Positions 53,401-64,000 of a DNA stretch of 64,000 nt are shown one piece after another. Under the pieces are notes generated by a model that had not been told where the DNA came from, ran no database searches, and saw only the letters and a program-made list of their open reading frames with translations. Location: the NCBI GenBank assembly GCA_030268105.1, contig BSDZ01000024.1, forward strand, positions 558,001 through 622,000, written 5' to 3'. This DNA is from Volvox africanus (lineage: Eukaryota > Chlorophyta > Chlorophyceae > Chlamydomonadales > Volvocaceae). Made by a program: the position numbers and the translations under genes. Every line of letters begins with the position of its first letter. The stretch's first letter is position 1.

Positions 53401-53585
53401 TCCCAAGCGGTCATCCAACAGCAGCAGGTTAGTAAAACCTATTGCACGCTTTTCGGATCAGGCACATATCGATAACGCCGTTTTCCTGCGGTGTGATTAA
53501 TTGGGCCACACCAAACACCCAAGCCGTTTTCATGCTTGCTCCGCAGGCGGCAAAGCAGATGGAGCAGGACGCAGAAGAGGAGTGA
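44446..53585 (+). CDS. LIG1: ATP-dependent DNA ligase I
   Basis: Seals nicks between Okazaki fragments and in excision repair, in the nucleus. Nineteen exons join in phase to about 899 aa: 44446-44586, 44659-44895, 45082-45444, 45887-46012, 46561-46737, 46975-47059, 47456-47541, 47920-48021, 48387-48557, 49152-49244, 49589-49719, 50106-50247, 50789-51004, 51355-51474, 51696-51762, 51995-52151, 52871-53008, 53319-53427, 53547-53585. The start [12 protein letters not shown] is a PCNA-binding PIP box, which fixes the ATG. A disordered acidic and lysine-rich region follows, with a nuclear signal near KKKKAKRAK. The DNA-binding domain begins around [18 protein letters not shown]. Nucleotidyltransferase motifs: [13 protein letters not shown] (Lys is the adenylated residue), [12 protein letters not shown], IIIa [32 protein letters not shown]. 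The OB fold ends with [13 protein letters not shown]. The intron after 46737 has a GC donor. Confidence 0.96.
46738..46974 (+). other. GC-AG intron in LIG1
   Basis: The donor is ATCAAG|GCAAGA and the acceptor is CCTGCAG|GCGTTA. The cut restores the conserved ligase join [16 protein letters not shown] dinucleotides a few bases downstream do not keep phase. Confidence 0.8.
46801..46830. repeat. (GGTC)n microsatellite
   Basis: About seven copies with one A interruption, inside the GC-AG intron of LIG1. Confidence 0.9.
47542..47563. repeat. (GT)n at the start of a LIG1 intron
   Basis: A GT run that begins exactly at the donor after the exon ending at 47541, so the donor itself sits inside the microsatellite. 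Confidence 0.85.
48604..48670. repeat. ACGTC/ACATC pentanucleotide array
   Basis: About thirteen imperfect 5-base units (ACGTC, with ACATC and ATATC variants) in the LIG1 intron 48558-49151. Confidence 0.85.
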
Positions 53586-55013
53586 CCAAACTTTCTCGCC
53601 AAACGTGTCGTAGAGCTTATGAGCCTGTGTCTGGACCCCGCAGGAAGCAGCAAACCGCGCGCCTATTTCGCCACGCGTGCGCCATACCGTAGTCATTCAA
53701 CTCGCTATTCAAGTCAACGTTGTACTTTTGCAGCTCAGGACATACATCCTTGGGGTTCTGATACTAATGTAGTTGAGAGTGACATGGTAGGAGCGGTTCG
53801 CACTCTGCTTTTGGGTTGAGAAGCGTTGTATGATGCCACCGACACCCCTGCGCGGCAATGCATTGGCACTATAGGTATGGCCGGGATGGCAGGCCATAGA
53901 CGCCCAGGCTGTCGAATCCGACGGGGCCTGTACGCCGTTGCCATGGCACAGGATGCTCCGGACGGACGGACTGCGTCATAAGGTGTGCGGACCTGCAGAG
54001 CATGTAAATGAGTTTACGGATATATCGCACACCGGTTGGCTGTTTGGAACTGCATGTGGCTAGGCCAGTCGTTGTCCGTTAGGTGATGGATTCCTCAGGG
54101 TTTACGCCCAAGCACGATTGATTGTTGCACACGAGAGCTCGAGAAGCCCAGCCCCTCGTAATTTCCATCTGCACGCGATCGCGGCCAGCCTCTTCTATGA
54201 CCACTGAACTGTAAGGCCCTGCAGCAACGTAAGACCTTCACATCTAAACCATTAGCCCCAGCTGCCTAGAACTGCCAACATCTGACTCCCAACATAAAGC
54301 ATCAGCAAACCAGCAAACGCCCCCAGCAAACATCCTGCCCGCATGCAATATCCTCTGGTGACCGTTTCTGACTTCCGCTCGTTCTAATATGTGTCCACAT
54401 TCGTTCAAGACCTCTCCTTCCAAAATCTCATCCAAGCTTGACAAAACTGATGTACCCTGCATATCTAAACTGCTCACCCCACCGCTTCTGCGATGCCGCT
54501 TTGCCCCTGCCATCGTTCAGACCCCAATATCTTCTTCCACAGCTTACTTTTATCGGCACCTCCATCGGAATGCGGTGACGCGTCTAGTTTCCTACCCGAG
54601 AATGTCGACATCCCTAAGCCGTTACCTCGCGCCAACGTCGCCATGCAAACTGCATGTGAGACCCCCCTCGCCACCCCTTGGCATATGTTGTCACAATAAA
54701 AGAACCCAGTAAAGGCTGCGAAAAGATTAAGGCTGCGAGCAGAACATAGAAAGCAGGAAATAAAACATAGACGCCTATTTCCTGGCATGAGAGTTATACA
54801 CATATCTACATTCCAAGTTCCGCGCCTGATCCCTACCCGCAGGAACGAGCACTTTTCCCATTCGCTGAAGCTGCTCCAGCTGCTCTTCACTCTGCATATA
54901 TTGAACCCTCATCGGTCTGTGTAACACTCGGCTCATACTGTCTACCGCATGGCCGCCAGACCATCAAATTTTGTAGCTAATCCGCCCGTTGCACCCAAAT
55001 GCGTGGCATACCG
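53586..55013. other. convergent spacer between LIG1 and TFIP11
   Basis: About 1.4 kb holding both 3' UTRs. A LIG1 TGTAA is at 54003. I did not find a minus-strand TGTAA for TFIP11 in the first kilobase past its stop. The small open frames show no family. Confidence 0.5.
54003..54007 (+). terminator. candidate polyadenylation signal (TGTAA) of LIG1
   Basis: First plus-strand TGTAA after the stop at 53585, about 420 bases downstream. Confidence 0.55.
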
Positions 55014-58000
55014 TCACCGGCGGCGCGCAACGACCAACTGCTGCAGCTGCTCCAACGAAACAGGCGCCCAGCGCGGCCCCAGCTGCGCCCGGATAACCCC
55101 ACTGGTGTTATCCAACACGATGCTCACACTACCGAAGCTGTAAACCTGAAGCCCTTCGTAAGTGCGGCCCGCTTTCGGCTGGAACTCCACGCAATTCTCT
55201 TCCGCAAAGCGCATTACCAGATCGCGAAGCGTCAAGTCGCGACTCGCGGCAGCTGCCGCAGCGGCCGCAGCACCAGCAGCTGCGGCGGCTGCGTATGCGC
55301 CTGCGACGTCATAAGGCGCGGCGAATGCCGGCTGGGGTGGCAGGGTGCCGTCCTGTGCGAGCACGTTACAGATGGGAAAACGTTACAAATGCAGAATTTC
55401 TCAGATGAGGTCACCGATTCGATCTCACACTTGCAGCTGAGAACTTTATAAGATCATTGGACCATTTTCTAGTTCCTACTCCGTGGGAAGGAGAAAAAAA
55501 GAAAAAGGGGAAAGAAGAGGGAAGGAGGAAAAACACGTTTTCAACTTCTATCTCACAGGACCCTCCCTATCCCTTAATGCCCGGCCCACCAGCGCACCTC
55601 CAAGATGGAGTTCATAGTGTTGAGCGCGGCATTAAACTGTGCACGTACGCGCTCGTGGTCCAGAATGCCCTGGGGCACTGCCGACTTCCAGCCCAAGTAC
55701 CAACGCGTCACCTCGTCGAAGTTCGCCCCGTGGGTAAGCCAATGCTGCAATACGCCATGCCACCTGCAGAGCAGTTCCGGAGCAGTGGATGCCTTTTACT
55801 TCTTAAATGGGTCGGGTGTGAGGAAAAATGAATGAAGGCCCAAGCCGTCGGGAAGAAGATTGGAACTCGTGGGTGTGACAGCGCGACCGATAGAGTCTGT
55901 TTCTAAAAAGCGACGGTGAAGCGGCATGATGGTGGGTTGGTATGTGGTACCGACAGCATGTGACAGCGCATCTACACCCCAGGCACCAAACCCTGCCACC
56001 CGAATTCGCCAATCATCCTCCCAGGAAGCGAGCTTTTGTTTGTTACTGCACACAGCCACACTTGACCAGACTTGTGGACTTGGTCCACAAGACCAAACGT
56101 GTTACAACGCACTCCTGTGGTTTCTTGCGATTCAGTAATAAATTAAAAACGCAGAAGCTCCGTCATTCCGTGTTCGTGTCTGCTTTCTATGCTGTTCCCT
56201 TTCAGTCATCATAGATCACACATAAAATGTCATTCGCCACGTTAAGTCCTATACGCCCTTCTACAATGACGTCTTGACACGCACCGCGGGAAGAAGACCC
56301 TCTCCAACATACTGGCCATTAGGTGCGCGCTGATGGCGTCCTTCCACGCCATGGCCCACATCCACGGCTCCATCTGCTGTACGGCGGGGTTGATATCCAT
56401 CTGTCCTAGCGCCAGTGCAAGCTTGGGGACAATGGCCTGTATTACCCAGTACGGCAGCGCAGGCACAGCTACGTCGTGCTAGGGATTTAGAGCAATCCGT
56501 GACTAGATGAGGTGGGGAGCAAATTTTAAACTTTGCCGATTGAAGATCCTCGCGTAAATATCCACATGATGGTTTTATTGAACATGCTCGACGTGCTGCG
56601 ACCGCCGCACAGCATCAGGAGAGCGGGTAGCGGAGATATCATAATAGGCTTTCATTGCGCACCGGGATCAGCTTACCGCATTGTTCCTCACCCTCAGACA
56701 ATCGAGGCCCGCCAAACCCAATGCCAACCGGCCAACCGGAAGATGCCTCACGAACGAGCCCCCGAATTCCCCTCCCTCCCTTCACTGGGCATCCATACAC
56801 TCCCAATGGGTGACCTCCATCCCACCCACGCAGGGAGCGACCCCACCTTAGCCATGAACGCGTCCCAGTCCGCCTGACCCCACACGCGCTGCCATGGAGA
56901 CAGCAGCACTAGTGCCGAGTTATCGCTGGGATGCCAGGCCTGCAGGGCCACATCCAGCTTGTGGCGTATGTGCGGGTACAGCTCGTCCAGGGCCTACGGA
57001 AGGGAAGGAGGAGAAATATTGCTATGTATACGTATAAATGCAAAGAGAAAACAGCACTCAAGGGGCAAGGGGCAAAAGCTCTCATACCCTAACCGGAAGA
57101 CCGATGGGACGGCGTGTGAGCTGATATCAGCCAATATTCCAAATATGGCAGGACAGGAAAGGGCTGTCCTTAAAGGTGTTTCTATCTTGCTTTTTATCGT
57201 TACCCAGATTCTGCGGCCCTTGCATGAGCCAACCAGCCGTCAGAAACCCCGTCTTACGAGTTCGGCCTGTCAAAACACACTATTACTTTCAATCCCACCC
57301 ATGCAAACCCGCACGTACGCATTAGCACAATCAATTCGTGCATAATAGAAAAAACCAAGAAACCAATGTCAGCCCTCTCAGTTCCCGACATAAAGCCCAC
57401 CAGGATCCGGGCGCCAAACCTGCGATAATAGCCTTACCTGGCCAAGATACGGCAGCCACGGAAAAAGCCAGGCGTGAATAGGCACTGTCTCCTGTCGCGG
57501 TTCCCAGTCGCCCAGCGCCCTCCGCAGCTTGGGCATTACCAGCATCTCCAGGATGTGACCCAGAGCTGAAGGCGGCAGCAGCGGCTCCCAAGCCTGGGGA
57601 CGGGGCCAACGAAGGCCACAGCGACAGCGGTGCGACCCCAGCAGCAAAACATACTTAGGCCAGGAAAAGCTACCGACGCGCCGGAAGAGAGAGGAAAACA
57701 GAGAGCGGGCAGGGAAAGAGAGAGCGACAGAGGCCCACACTGTTATACCTGGTAGGATAGGCACCATGCATCAGACAAGCCATGGAAGGACAGCTCCGAA
57801 AGGGGTGCGATGGCGGACAGCGGCGCCACGTCAGGAAACAACACACACATTCATAAGCACGCGCACCCGCCACCTCCGTCAGCGCCACGCACGAACCCAC
57901 ATACATACAAACATCCTTACAGCATCGAATGATGCAAGTTCGGAATACGTTTGGGTTACCCCTTTCCCGCCGTGCGCTCTCTATTTCTTACGGCCAAGTT

Positions 58001-61000
58001 CGTCAGTCATGTTCAAGTCCTACCCACCTCCAACCACTTGAGTAGGGGCTCCGGATCGCGCGGCTGCCACCCGTTCAGCGCCGCGCTGCGGACTGGCGGC
58101 AGCACCACCTCCCACACCAATGTCGTGTACGGATCGTCGGAAGCGCTGCCGCTGCCGCTGCCATTGCCGCCAGCAGCGCCTCCTGATGTACCGTCGCCGC
58201 TGTAGGACCCTCCCAAAGGACCCCCTGCCCCCGCCGCATCGCTCTGCAGCAACGCCTTCCAAGTTCTCATCTCGGCGACACCCCGTGTGGGCTCTGAAAG
58301 GGGCTCCCAGCCTCTGAGTAGTGCCTGAGGGGGAAGATCCAGATACAGATCCAGATTCAGGAAGGTAGATGGAAAAGACACAGGACAAGGATTGTTAAAC
58401 ACATAAGGTGTAGGGCGGGCGCAAGACCTCGTCTCGCCTCGTCTCGCACCCCCCCAGCGACCTACCTGCATACGGGGCAGCACTTGCGCCAGCGCCGCCT
58501 GGGACAGTCCGTACATGATGTACTCTTCACGGTACTGCGATCGTAACTTGCCGTATGCCTCCGCCAGCTCCCCCGAAGGCGTGGAAGCTGGCAGGTCCCG
58601 TACTGCCTCCACCTCAGCCGTGACCACCGCCAGCCGCTCACACGCTTTCGCCTGACGCGTATCCTCCTCTTCCAGTCGCTGCTTCTCCCGGGCCAGCAAC
58701 GTGGCGGTATCCTGAGATGATAGTATCGTCAAAAGCCGTACATATACGACAGTACATCTATAATATACAAGGGGCCAAGTTAGCGGCAGGGATGCGGCAT
58801 CTAGGAGCTCGCGCTGTAAGCATGTCTTACATATATAACCCATGCTTACCAGTACCCGCCCGCCTTCCTGCCCTACTCCACCATTGCTCGTTGGCTTTCC
58901 TTGCCATTAACCCCCCGCTCCCCTTTCCTTACCCTTCTCCCTGCTTTCGCAAAACTATAACTCCCCATCTTCCCTTCATCAGCGGCCCGTCACACCTGCT
59001 CGTGCCTCAGCTTGGCGTCCAGCTTCTGAATCGCCGCCTCCGCGAGGTCCACCAATAACCGCAGGTTGTGTTGCAGCTCGGGCATGGGGGTCTTGTCGCC
59101 TGGTGGCGGTCAGGAGCAGCAACACAGGTTGGCGAGGTAAGAGGCGGCGGTAACGGTCGGAAGGGGTTCCAAGAAAACACACAAGGAAACTGCTCCTCAA
59201 GGTGGTTCAAGGGTTCATGGACTCCATGCGGCACACAGGGGGCAAGCGAGTAGGTGGAAGCACGATAGACCACAGCACCACACAGGATCCGTTCTCGGTT
59301 GGATCCGGTTCTATTGGAAAACCGCCTGCCGCACCATGGATACGACACGTTAACACGCTTCCCATAACCGAGTCCCGAGCCAACTACTGAACCCTCTAAA
59401 AACCTATAAGCCCACCTTCAGCCGTGACTGCCTTCTCATTGAGGTGCTCAAGGTTCGTTATGACGCGGGCTTGAGGACCACGCATATCCAAGATAGGCTG
59501 TGCCTGCGCGTGGAGAGTACGAGCGAAGGAAACTAGATTTAACTTATCATATCTAGCTATTTGCGTACATAACTGTGTGTGCATACATGTATCTATCTAC
59601 CTATCTATCTATGTATTTGTATAAACACACATATATAGAGAGAAAGAAAGCTGTACAATATCTATGTTTATGTGTGTGTGTTTTCATAACTAACATTTTG
59701 GAGGTGGAGGGAGCAGTTGGAAACAGGACGGCACTCGTTTGGGAGCCGTTCTTGAACCTGCGACCTGCATCCGCCAGGCCCTACCAAGATCCTGTGACAC
59801 ACCTGACCCGCTTCCGCAGCCCTTACCTCCGCCCACACGGACGCAAACCCCATGCGTAGTCCTGCTCTGCAGGTCCGATCTTCTTCCCTTATCAATCTCC
59901 CTTACCTTGCCCTATCGAAACCCGGTGGGTTCCTATGCGTTAGCGGTCCCGTACCCTACCCCAGTCCGCACCTGCAGCGGCCGCTCCGCCGCCTCCGCCA
60001 GAACCTGATCGGCGGTGCGATACTCCCGCCGTACGCGTGCATCTTTGGCCTTCTTCTTCCAGGCGCCCTTAACGGGACCGCCAACGTCAGCGGCCACGGT
60101 CTGTGAACGAATGGAAAGAGGAAATGCGTGTGTGTGGCTTTGCAACCGACTGGGGGTAATCCGCTTCCCCACACTCGGAACTCAGCCTCTTAACTGATAC
60201 GCGACGCGCTGCCCTGATCTCATTCCTGGAGGCCCTGTTCATGAACGCCTGCACGAGATAAATCACGTTTCCTATGTCCCCAAGCTGGTGGTCTCACCAC
60301 CAAGCTAGTCACACCTTGGCGTCCTGGTCTCGTGCTGCGCCGTCCGCTCCGCCTGCCCGTCCACCAGGCTGTGCTCCCAGACGTAGGCTGCCGCCAGGCT
60401 GCGGCAGCTCCATGCGCGGCTCGTCACGGTCTCCGAAACCAAGTGCCATGCCTTTTGGCCGCATCTGCGCCTCCACCGGCCGTGCTATACCTTGCTTGTT
60501 GCGGCCCAGGCCCTCACCTGCCGGTTGGCATCGGGGGAAGGAGTTCGGATAGCAACGGGCTCGGGTACGGAAAGCCCTCTCCAGGCAGCAGCAACAAAAG
60601 GCCACATAGAGTGGATTTACAGTGGATATAACTCCTGGGCGCTGAGCCCGAGAACGACGAGATTGGACAGCGGAGTTAGGAGGCAGAACATCAGGCATCC
60701 CGCATTGGACAGGTGAGTTCGAAAACGAATAGCTATGCCTTGTTGTGAGCAACATGCTGAGGCGCGAGCCCAGCGGTACGGAGGTCAAGTTCGGTCCCGT
60801 GCATCCATATGCTATCTACACATGCGCAGCACACGCTTAAGCGCCCCGATGGCGTACGCTTGTCCCGAACACACCCGGCTTGTATCCCATCTTCTCCAGC
60901 AGCTTAAGGCCGATGCCTTTGGTGTGTTTCTCAAACGTCGCAAACGCCGGGTCGGCGTTGAGAGTGGTTGCGCGTTTGGCCTCGGAGCGAGCGGCCTGCT

Positions 61001-62152
61001 GCTCCTTTTTGAGCCGCTGCTGAGCCTTCTCCAGGATGCTGTGCACACAGGCAGCAGGGGAGGAAGGCCATAACAGAGTTTCGAACTACGACGGAGAGGT
61101 AACACATAACGTCCACGTGAAATGGACTGACGACGCGCAAGAGAGGGAAGGGGAGACACAGAGAGGGAGAGAGGGTGGAGAGGGTAGAGAGGGAGAGAAA
61201 TAGGAAAGGGAGAGAATGAGGGAGGGAGACCACAAGAGGTGTCCGCAAGCGCCGCACGGTCCGGCAACCTTGCCGAATGACCGTGCGTCTAAGTGGGGGC
61301 GTCCCCAAACCCGCGAAACGTCGAATCCCCTACGCTCTGGGGGAATCCCGATACCATAAAGCATTCGAACCTCCTGTAGGTAAACGCGGATAAGTACAGC
61401 TCCGGCAATATTCGCAACCAAATGCGCGGCAGTAGTCCGCGGGGTGAAAAGATTGGTGTGTCCGAGCCCTGGAAGATTGCCTTTCTTCATGCCCTCAACC
61501 CTCAGGGTTGATGTTCCGCAAGGGAACGGTTGACGTACCGCTTGCCGAAGGCTGACGGCATGACAGCCTCTTCATCCTCGTCGTCTTGAGCACTGTCTCC
61601 ACCACCACCACGGCCACTGCTGCTAGGGCCCTGACTGGCCCCGGGTTTAAAACCTAGCCCGCCGCATGTGCCTCCGCCGCTAACAAAGCCTGCAGCGCTG
61701 CTACCAACGCCTCCCCCAGCTCCCAAGCCCTGACTGCCAAGGCCTAGCCCTGCATGCGCGAAGTTGGTCCGTTCTGCCGTGTCCTCTTCCTCGCTGGCGG
61801 GGCCGACGCTGCCTGGCCGCTGTGCCGGCCCGAAGGCTCGGAGCGGCCCCTCTTCATCCCCATCCCCATCATCACCCTTCATAGTGTCCTGGACAATTTT
61901 GCCACTGGATACAAAGCCGACGGGCTTAGTGTAATCCCGCTCCCGGTCACGATCGCCACGACGGCCCCGGCGGCCACTATCGGAATCATCGGAGTCTTCA
62001 GCAAAGATTCCGTATATACGCTCTTCTTCCGTTTGCATGCGCTTTTGACGCTTCTTGGAGTAGTAAAACTCGCCATTAATCCACTGTCCACCCTCATAGT
62101 CATTTTCCATATCAAACCGCTCAAAGTGCTGGAAGTCATTCTGATTTGCCAT
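55014..62152 (-). CDS. TFIP11: TFIP11/NTR1-type G-patch spliceosome disassembly factor
   Basis: In yeast and animals this protein (Ntr1/Spp382, TFIP11) recruits and activates the DEAH helicase Prp43/DHX15 through its G-patch to release the intron-lariat spliceosome. Thirteen exons join in phase to about 948 aa: 62152-61539, 61038-60875, 60517-60315, 60100-59972, 59503-59416, 59099-58996, 58711-58466, 58324-58028, 57593-57438, 56993-56847, 56478-56285, 55763-55598, 55352-55014. Residues 1-205 are the TIP N-terminal region ([29 protein letters not shown]). The G-patch starts [19 protein letters not shown] and runs across an intron into [18 protein letters not shown]. The GCFC-like helical domain holds [76 protein letters not shown] and [13 protein letters not shown]. 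The C-terminus has an unusual alanine run. The gene is divergent from RLP24. Confidence 0.94.
61137..61236. repeat. purine-rich GAGAGGGA tract
   Basis: About 100 bases of imperfect GA/GGGA repeats on the plus strand (pyrimidine on the transcript strand), inside the first intron of TFIP11 (61538-61039). Confidence 0.85.
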
Positions 62153-63118
62153 GACCGATGATGGGTCTGAAAATTATCTTTAAACCGGAGCAGTTAAAAC
62201 ACAAAGCTACACAATCATGAGTTCATTTCATGTAAAGAGTGAGGAGGTGTTATAAGCGTCCAACTTGCAGTCAAAACGCAGCGACATAAGCTACGTGGTG
62301 TATATTCAGGTCCACGAGCCGTACTCATTGTACGGCTTTGACCCTAAGTGTGTCCGCCACAGCCGGCTCTGGTGCCTGCGCTGCGCTGTGGCCTGGGCTC
62401 TGCCAAGTCACGTCCATGCTAGTGAACGATTTTCTATGGTTTTAGTTGTACCTGATTCGCCTATCATACTGACACCTGTGGGCTTTTGGAGTTCACGATT
62501 GCGGTACCGCTAGGGGCCCTTGGGAAAATCCGGAGGGTAATAATCCCTTCACTCTTGCCGTGCCTTGACATGAATGCCTCATACTGCCATCAAGCGCCTG
62601 TTGCCATATTATCCTATCTTGTATACCGTAAAACGAAGTCCTGCACAGCATCTGCCGAGGTAGTAAACATCCGTGTGGCGGCATGCACGCCATTTACACG
62701 AACAATGCATGCTTTTGCGCTGCATAGTGCAACTATCTTTGCCACGAAATTTATTATCATGATTTCACGATAGATAGGAATACAGTATAAGGGTGCACCA
62801 ACCCCAAAAGCGAATCGAGTAGGAAAACCTAACTGCTTCTAGCCCAACATGGGCCTTATTTTACGCACCATGCAAATACTTTGGTAACATTCAGCTTTCG
62901 TTTAACTACATTACATGCGCGTATTGGTACTGAATGTACTTAACTTAAGTTGCTCCATGATGCGCAGTCCCAAGGAATCCAAGCTTTACAACTACCTACT
63001 AAGATTTCATATTTAATTAGGTGCTTCCTGATCGGGGGACCTTTTGGATAACTTCATAGTTTATAAACTTTAGCGCCGCTGGCCTGCGCCGCCTTTTTTT
63101 GAGGACGTGTAGGCCGCC
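62153..63118. promoter_or_regulatory. divergent intergenic region, TFIP11 / RLP24
   Basis: About 970 bases between the ATGs of a splicing factor and a ribosome-assembly factor. No exon was recognised. It should carry both promoters and 5' UTRs. Confidence 0.5.
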
Positions 63119-63613
63119 ATGCGTGTCGAAAAGTGCTGGTTCTGCTCTTCTTCAATTTATCCGGGACATGGAATTACCTTTGTCCGAAATGATGCGACGG
63201 TCTTTCGGTTTTGCCGGAGCAAATGCCATAGGAACTTTAAGATGAAGCGCAATCCGAGGAAGGTGCGCTGGACGAAGGCATACCGCAAATTGGCGGGTAA
63301 GGAGCTGGCGGAGGATGCCACTTTTGAGATGGAAAAACAACGCAACCGGCCCGAAAAGTACAACCGTGAGTTGGTTGGGAAGACGCTCAAAGCAATTGAG
63401 AAGGTCAGTGCAATCAGACAAAAGCGTCAGGACCGCTTCTACGAAAAGCGCATGCAGTGCGCAAAGAAACAGCAGCTGCAGGCCGACAAGGTGGAGCTCG
63501 AGAAGGAGGTCCACCTTATCAAGGCGCCTGCGGCCCTCCGCGCGGAGAAGGAGAAACTCAAGGAGCCGGTCCGATTTGCTACCGCGGTGAACGGAGACGC
63601 AATGGAGGAGTAA
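63119..63613 (+). CDS. RLP24: ribosome biogenesis protein RLP24 (eL24 paralogue)
   Basis: A single-exon gene of 164 aa, the usual size for RLP24 and longer than many eL24 ribosomal proteins. RLP24 occupies the eL24 site on pre-60S particles in the nucleolus and is swapped for eL24 in the cytoplasm after removal by the AAA ATPase Drg1. The N-terminus [18 protein letters not shown] with [10 protein letters not shown] carries the paired CxxC-type zinc ligands, and the [14 protein letters not shown] block is diagnostic for RLP24. The C-terminal half is a charged helix ([27 protein letters not shown]), which in yeast contacts Drg1. Absence of introns contrasts with every other gene here. A C-terminus ending GDAMEE closes the frame at the TAA. 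Confidence 0.94.
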   Translation: MRVEKCWFCSSSIYPGHGITFVRNDATVFRFCRSKCHRNFKMKRNPRKVRWTKAYRKLAGKELAEDATFEMEKQRNRPEKYNRELVGKTLKAIEKVSAIRQKRQDRFYEKRMQCAKKQQLQADKVELEKEVHLIKAPAALRAEKEKLKEPVRFATAVNGDAMEE

Positions 63614-64000
63614 AGGGGAATGTTGGCGGATATCTATGTAGAGCCGTTGCTGACTTTCGGGCCGTGCGGCACAGTATGTAGCGGCACGGGGCTCCATACA
63701 GGCCATTAGGGAACAGGTTGGCAAGGGCAGCATAGTATCCTTCGTGCACTTTGGGTTGTGGGGCTTCTCATAGCTCAGTTCCGAAGGGTATTATCAACTG
63801 GGGCTAGCTGCAATGTCTCTGGTGCCCATGGCGACATCTGGAGGGAGCTCGGGAGGAGATGGGCATACGGGGTGTGGAGATGACTTGGGGGAAGGTAGGA
63901 TTACATTCGGATCAACGGGGGTTGAATGTTACCGCGGTGGTCGGGCATGTTAAAGGCAGGTAGGTGTGCTCCGGAAGCATGATGTTTGTGCTTATCGGGC
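63614..64000. other. 3' flank of RLP24
   Basis: Probable 3' UTR. No TGTAA was found before the window ends, so the transcript end probably lies beyond it. Confidence 0.4.

Noticed and set aside
57750..57840. Exon-like block in TFIP11 ([15 protein letters not shown])
   Set aside because: No good acceptor precedes it, and the flanking exons 58324-58028 and 57593-57438 already join in phase as in the family.
61086..61490. Minus-strand frame in the TFIP11 first intron as a gene or domain
   Set aside because: Splice sites on both sides place it in an intron; part of it is a GA-rich tract. The [10 protein letters not shown] segment is noted only as a recurring motif.

Overview
This window is nuclear DNA of a volvocine green alga (Chlamydomonadales, the Chlamydomonas/Gonium/Volvox group). 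The evidence is genes built of many short exons with GT...AG introns, TGTAA polyadenylation signals instead of AATAAA, GC-rich coding exons in AT-richer spacers, a chloroplast magnesium-chelatase H gene, and a serine/glycine/alanine-rich tyrosine-kinase-like (TKL) kinase of the kind expanded in these algae. The species cannot be fixed from sequence alone. I built the gene models by hand from splice sites, reading-phase agreement and remembered protein families. For eight genes every exon joins in phase from start to stop, although for two of these (the lipase and the Tudor/DUF1295 gene) the first exon is less certain. The kinase and the HUS1-like gene are partly resolved.

Layout. 1-2135: no gene recognised, probably the 3' UTR of the kinase plus spacer. 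2136-10905 (-): large TKL kinase with a huge insert in its N-lobe and a (TCCCC)n intron. 10906-12695: spacer. 12696-15247 (-): DUF218 (ElyC/SanA/YdcF-type) membrane-anchored protein. 15710-21770 (+): class-3 (sn1-diacylglycerol-type) lipase, divergent from DUF218. 22978-30180 (+): CHLH, 17 exons, about 1398 aa. 31370-34481 (-): a Tudor-like + AT-hook + DUF1295 multi-pass membrane protein, convergent with CHLH. 34781-39235 (+): chloroplast 3-isopropylmalate dehydrogenase. 39236-41115: spacer. About 41116-43240 (-): exon-like blocks that resemble the 9-1-1 checkpoint clamp subunit HUS1. 44446-53585 (+): DNA ligase I, 19 exons, about 899 aa. 55014-62152 (-): TFIP11/NTR1-type G-patch splicing factor, 13 exons, about 948 aa. 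63119-63613 (+): intronless ribosome-biogenesis factor RLP24.

Functions are mixed: chlorophyll synthesis, leucine synthesis, DNA replication and repair, splicing, ribosome assembly, lipid signalling. There is no operon and no sign of a pathway cluster. Neighbours form divergent pairs with spacers of about 0.3-1 kb (DUF218/lipase, Tudor-DUF1295/IPMDH, HUS1-like/LIG1, TFIP11/RLP24) and convergent pairs (CHLH/Tudor-DUF1295, LIG1/TFIP11). The most unusual items are the Tudor + AT-hook + sterol-reductase-like membrane protein, whose layout recalls the animal lamin B receptor, the kinase with about 830 residues inserted between beta-4 and beta-5, and three or four GC-AG introns spread over separate genes.
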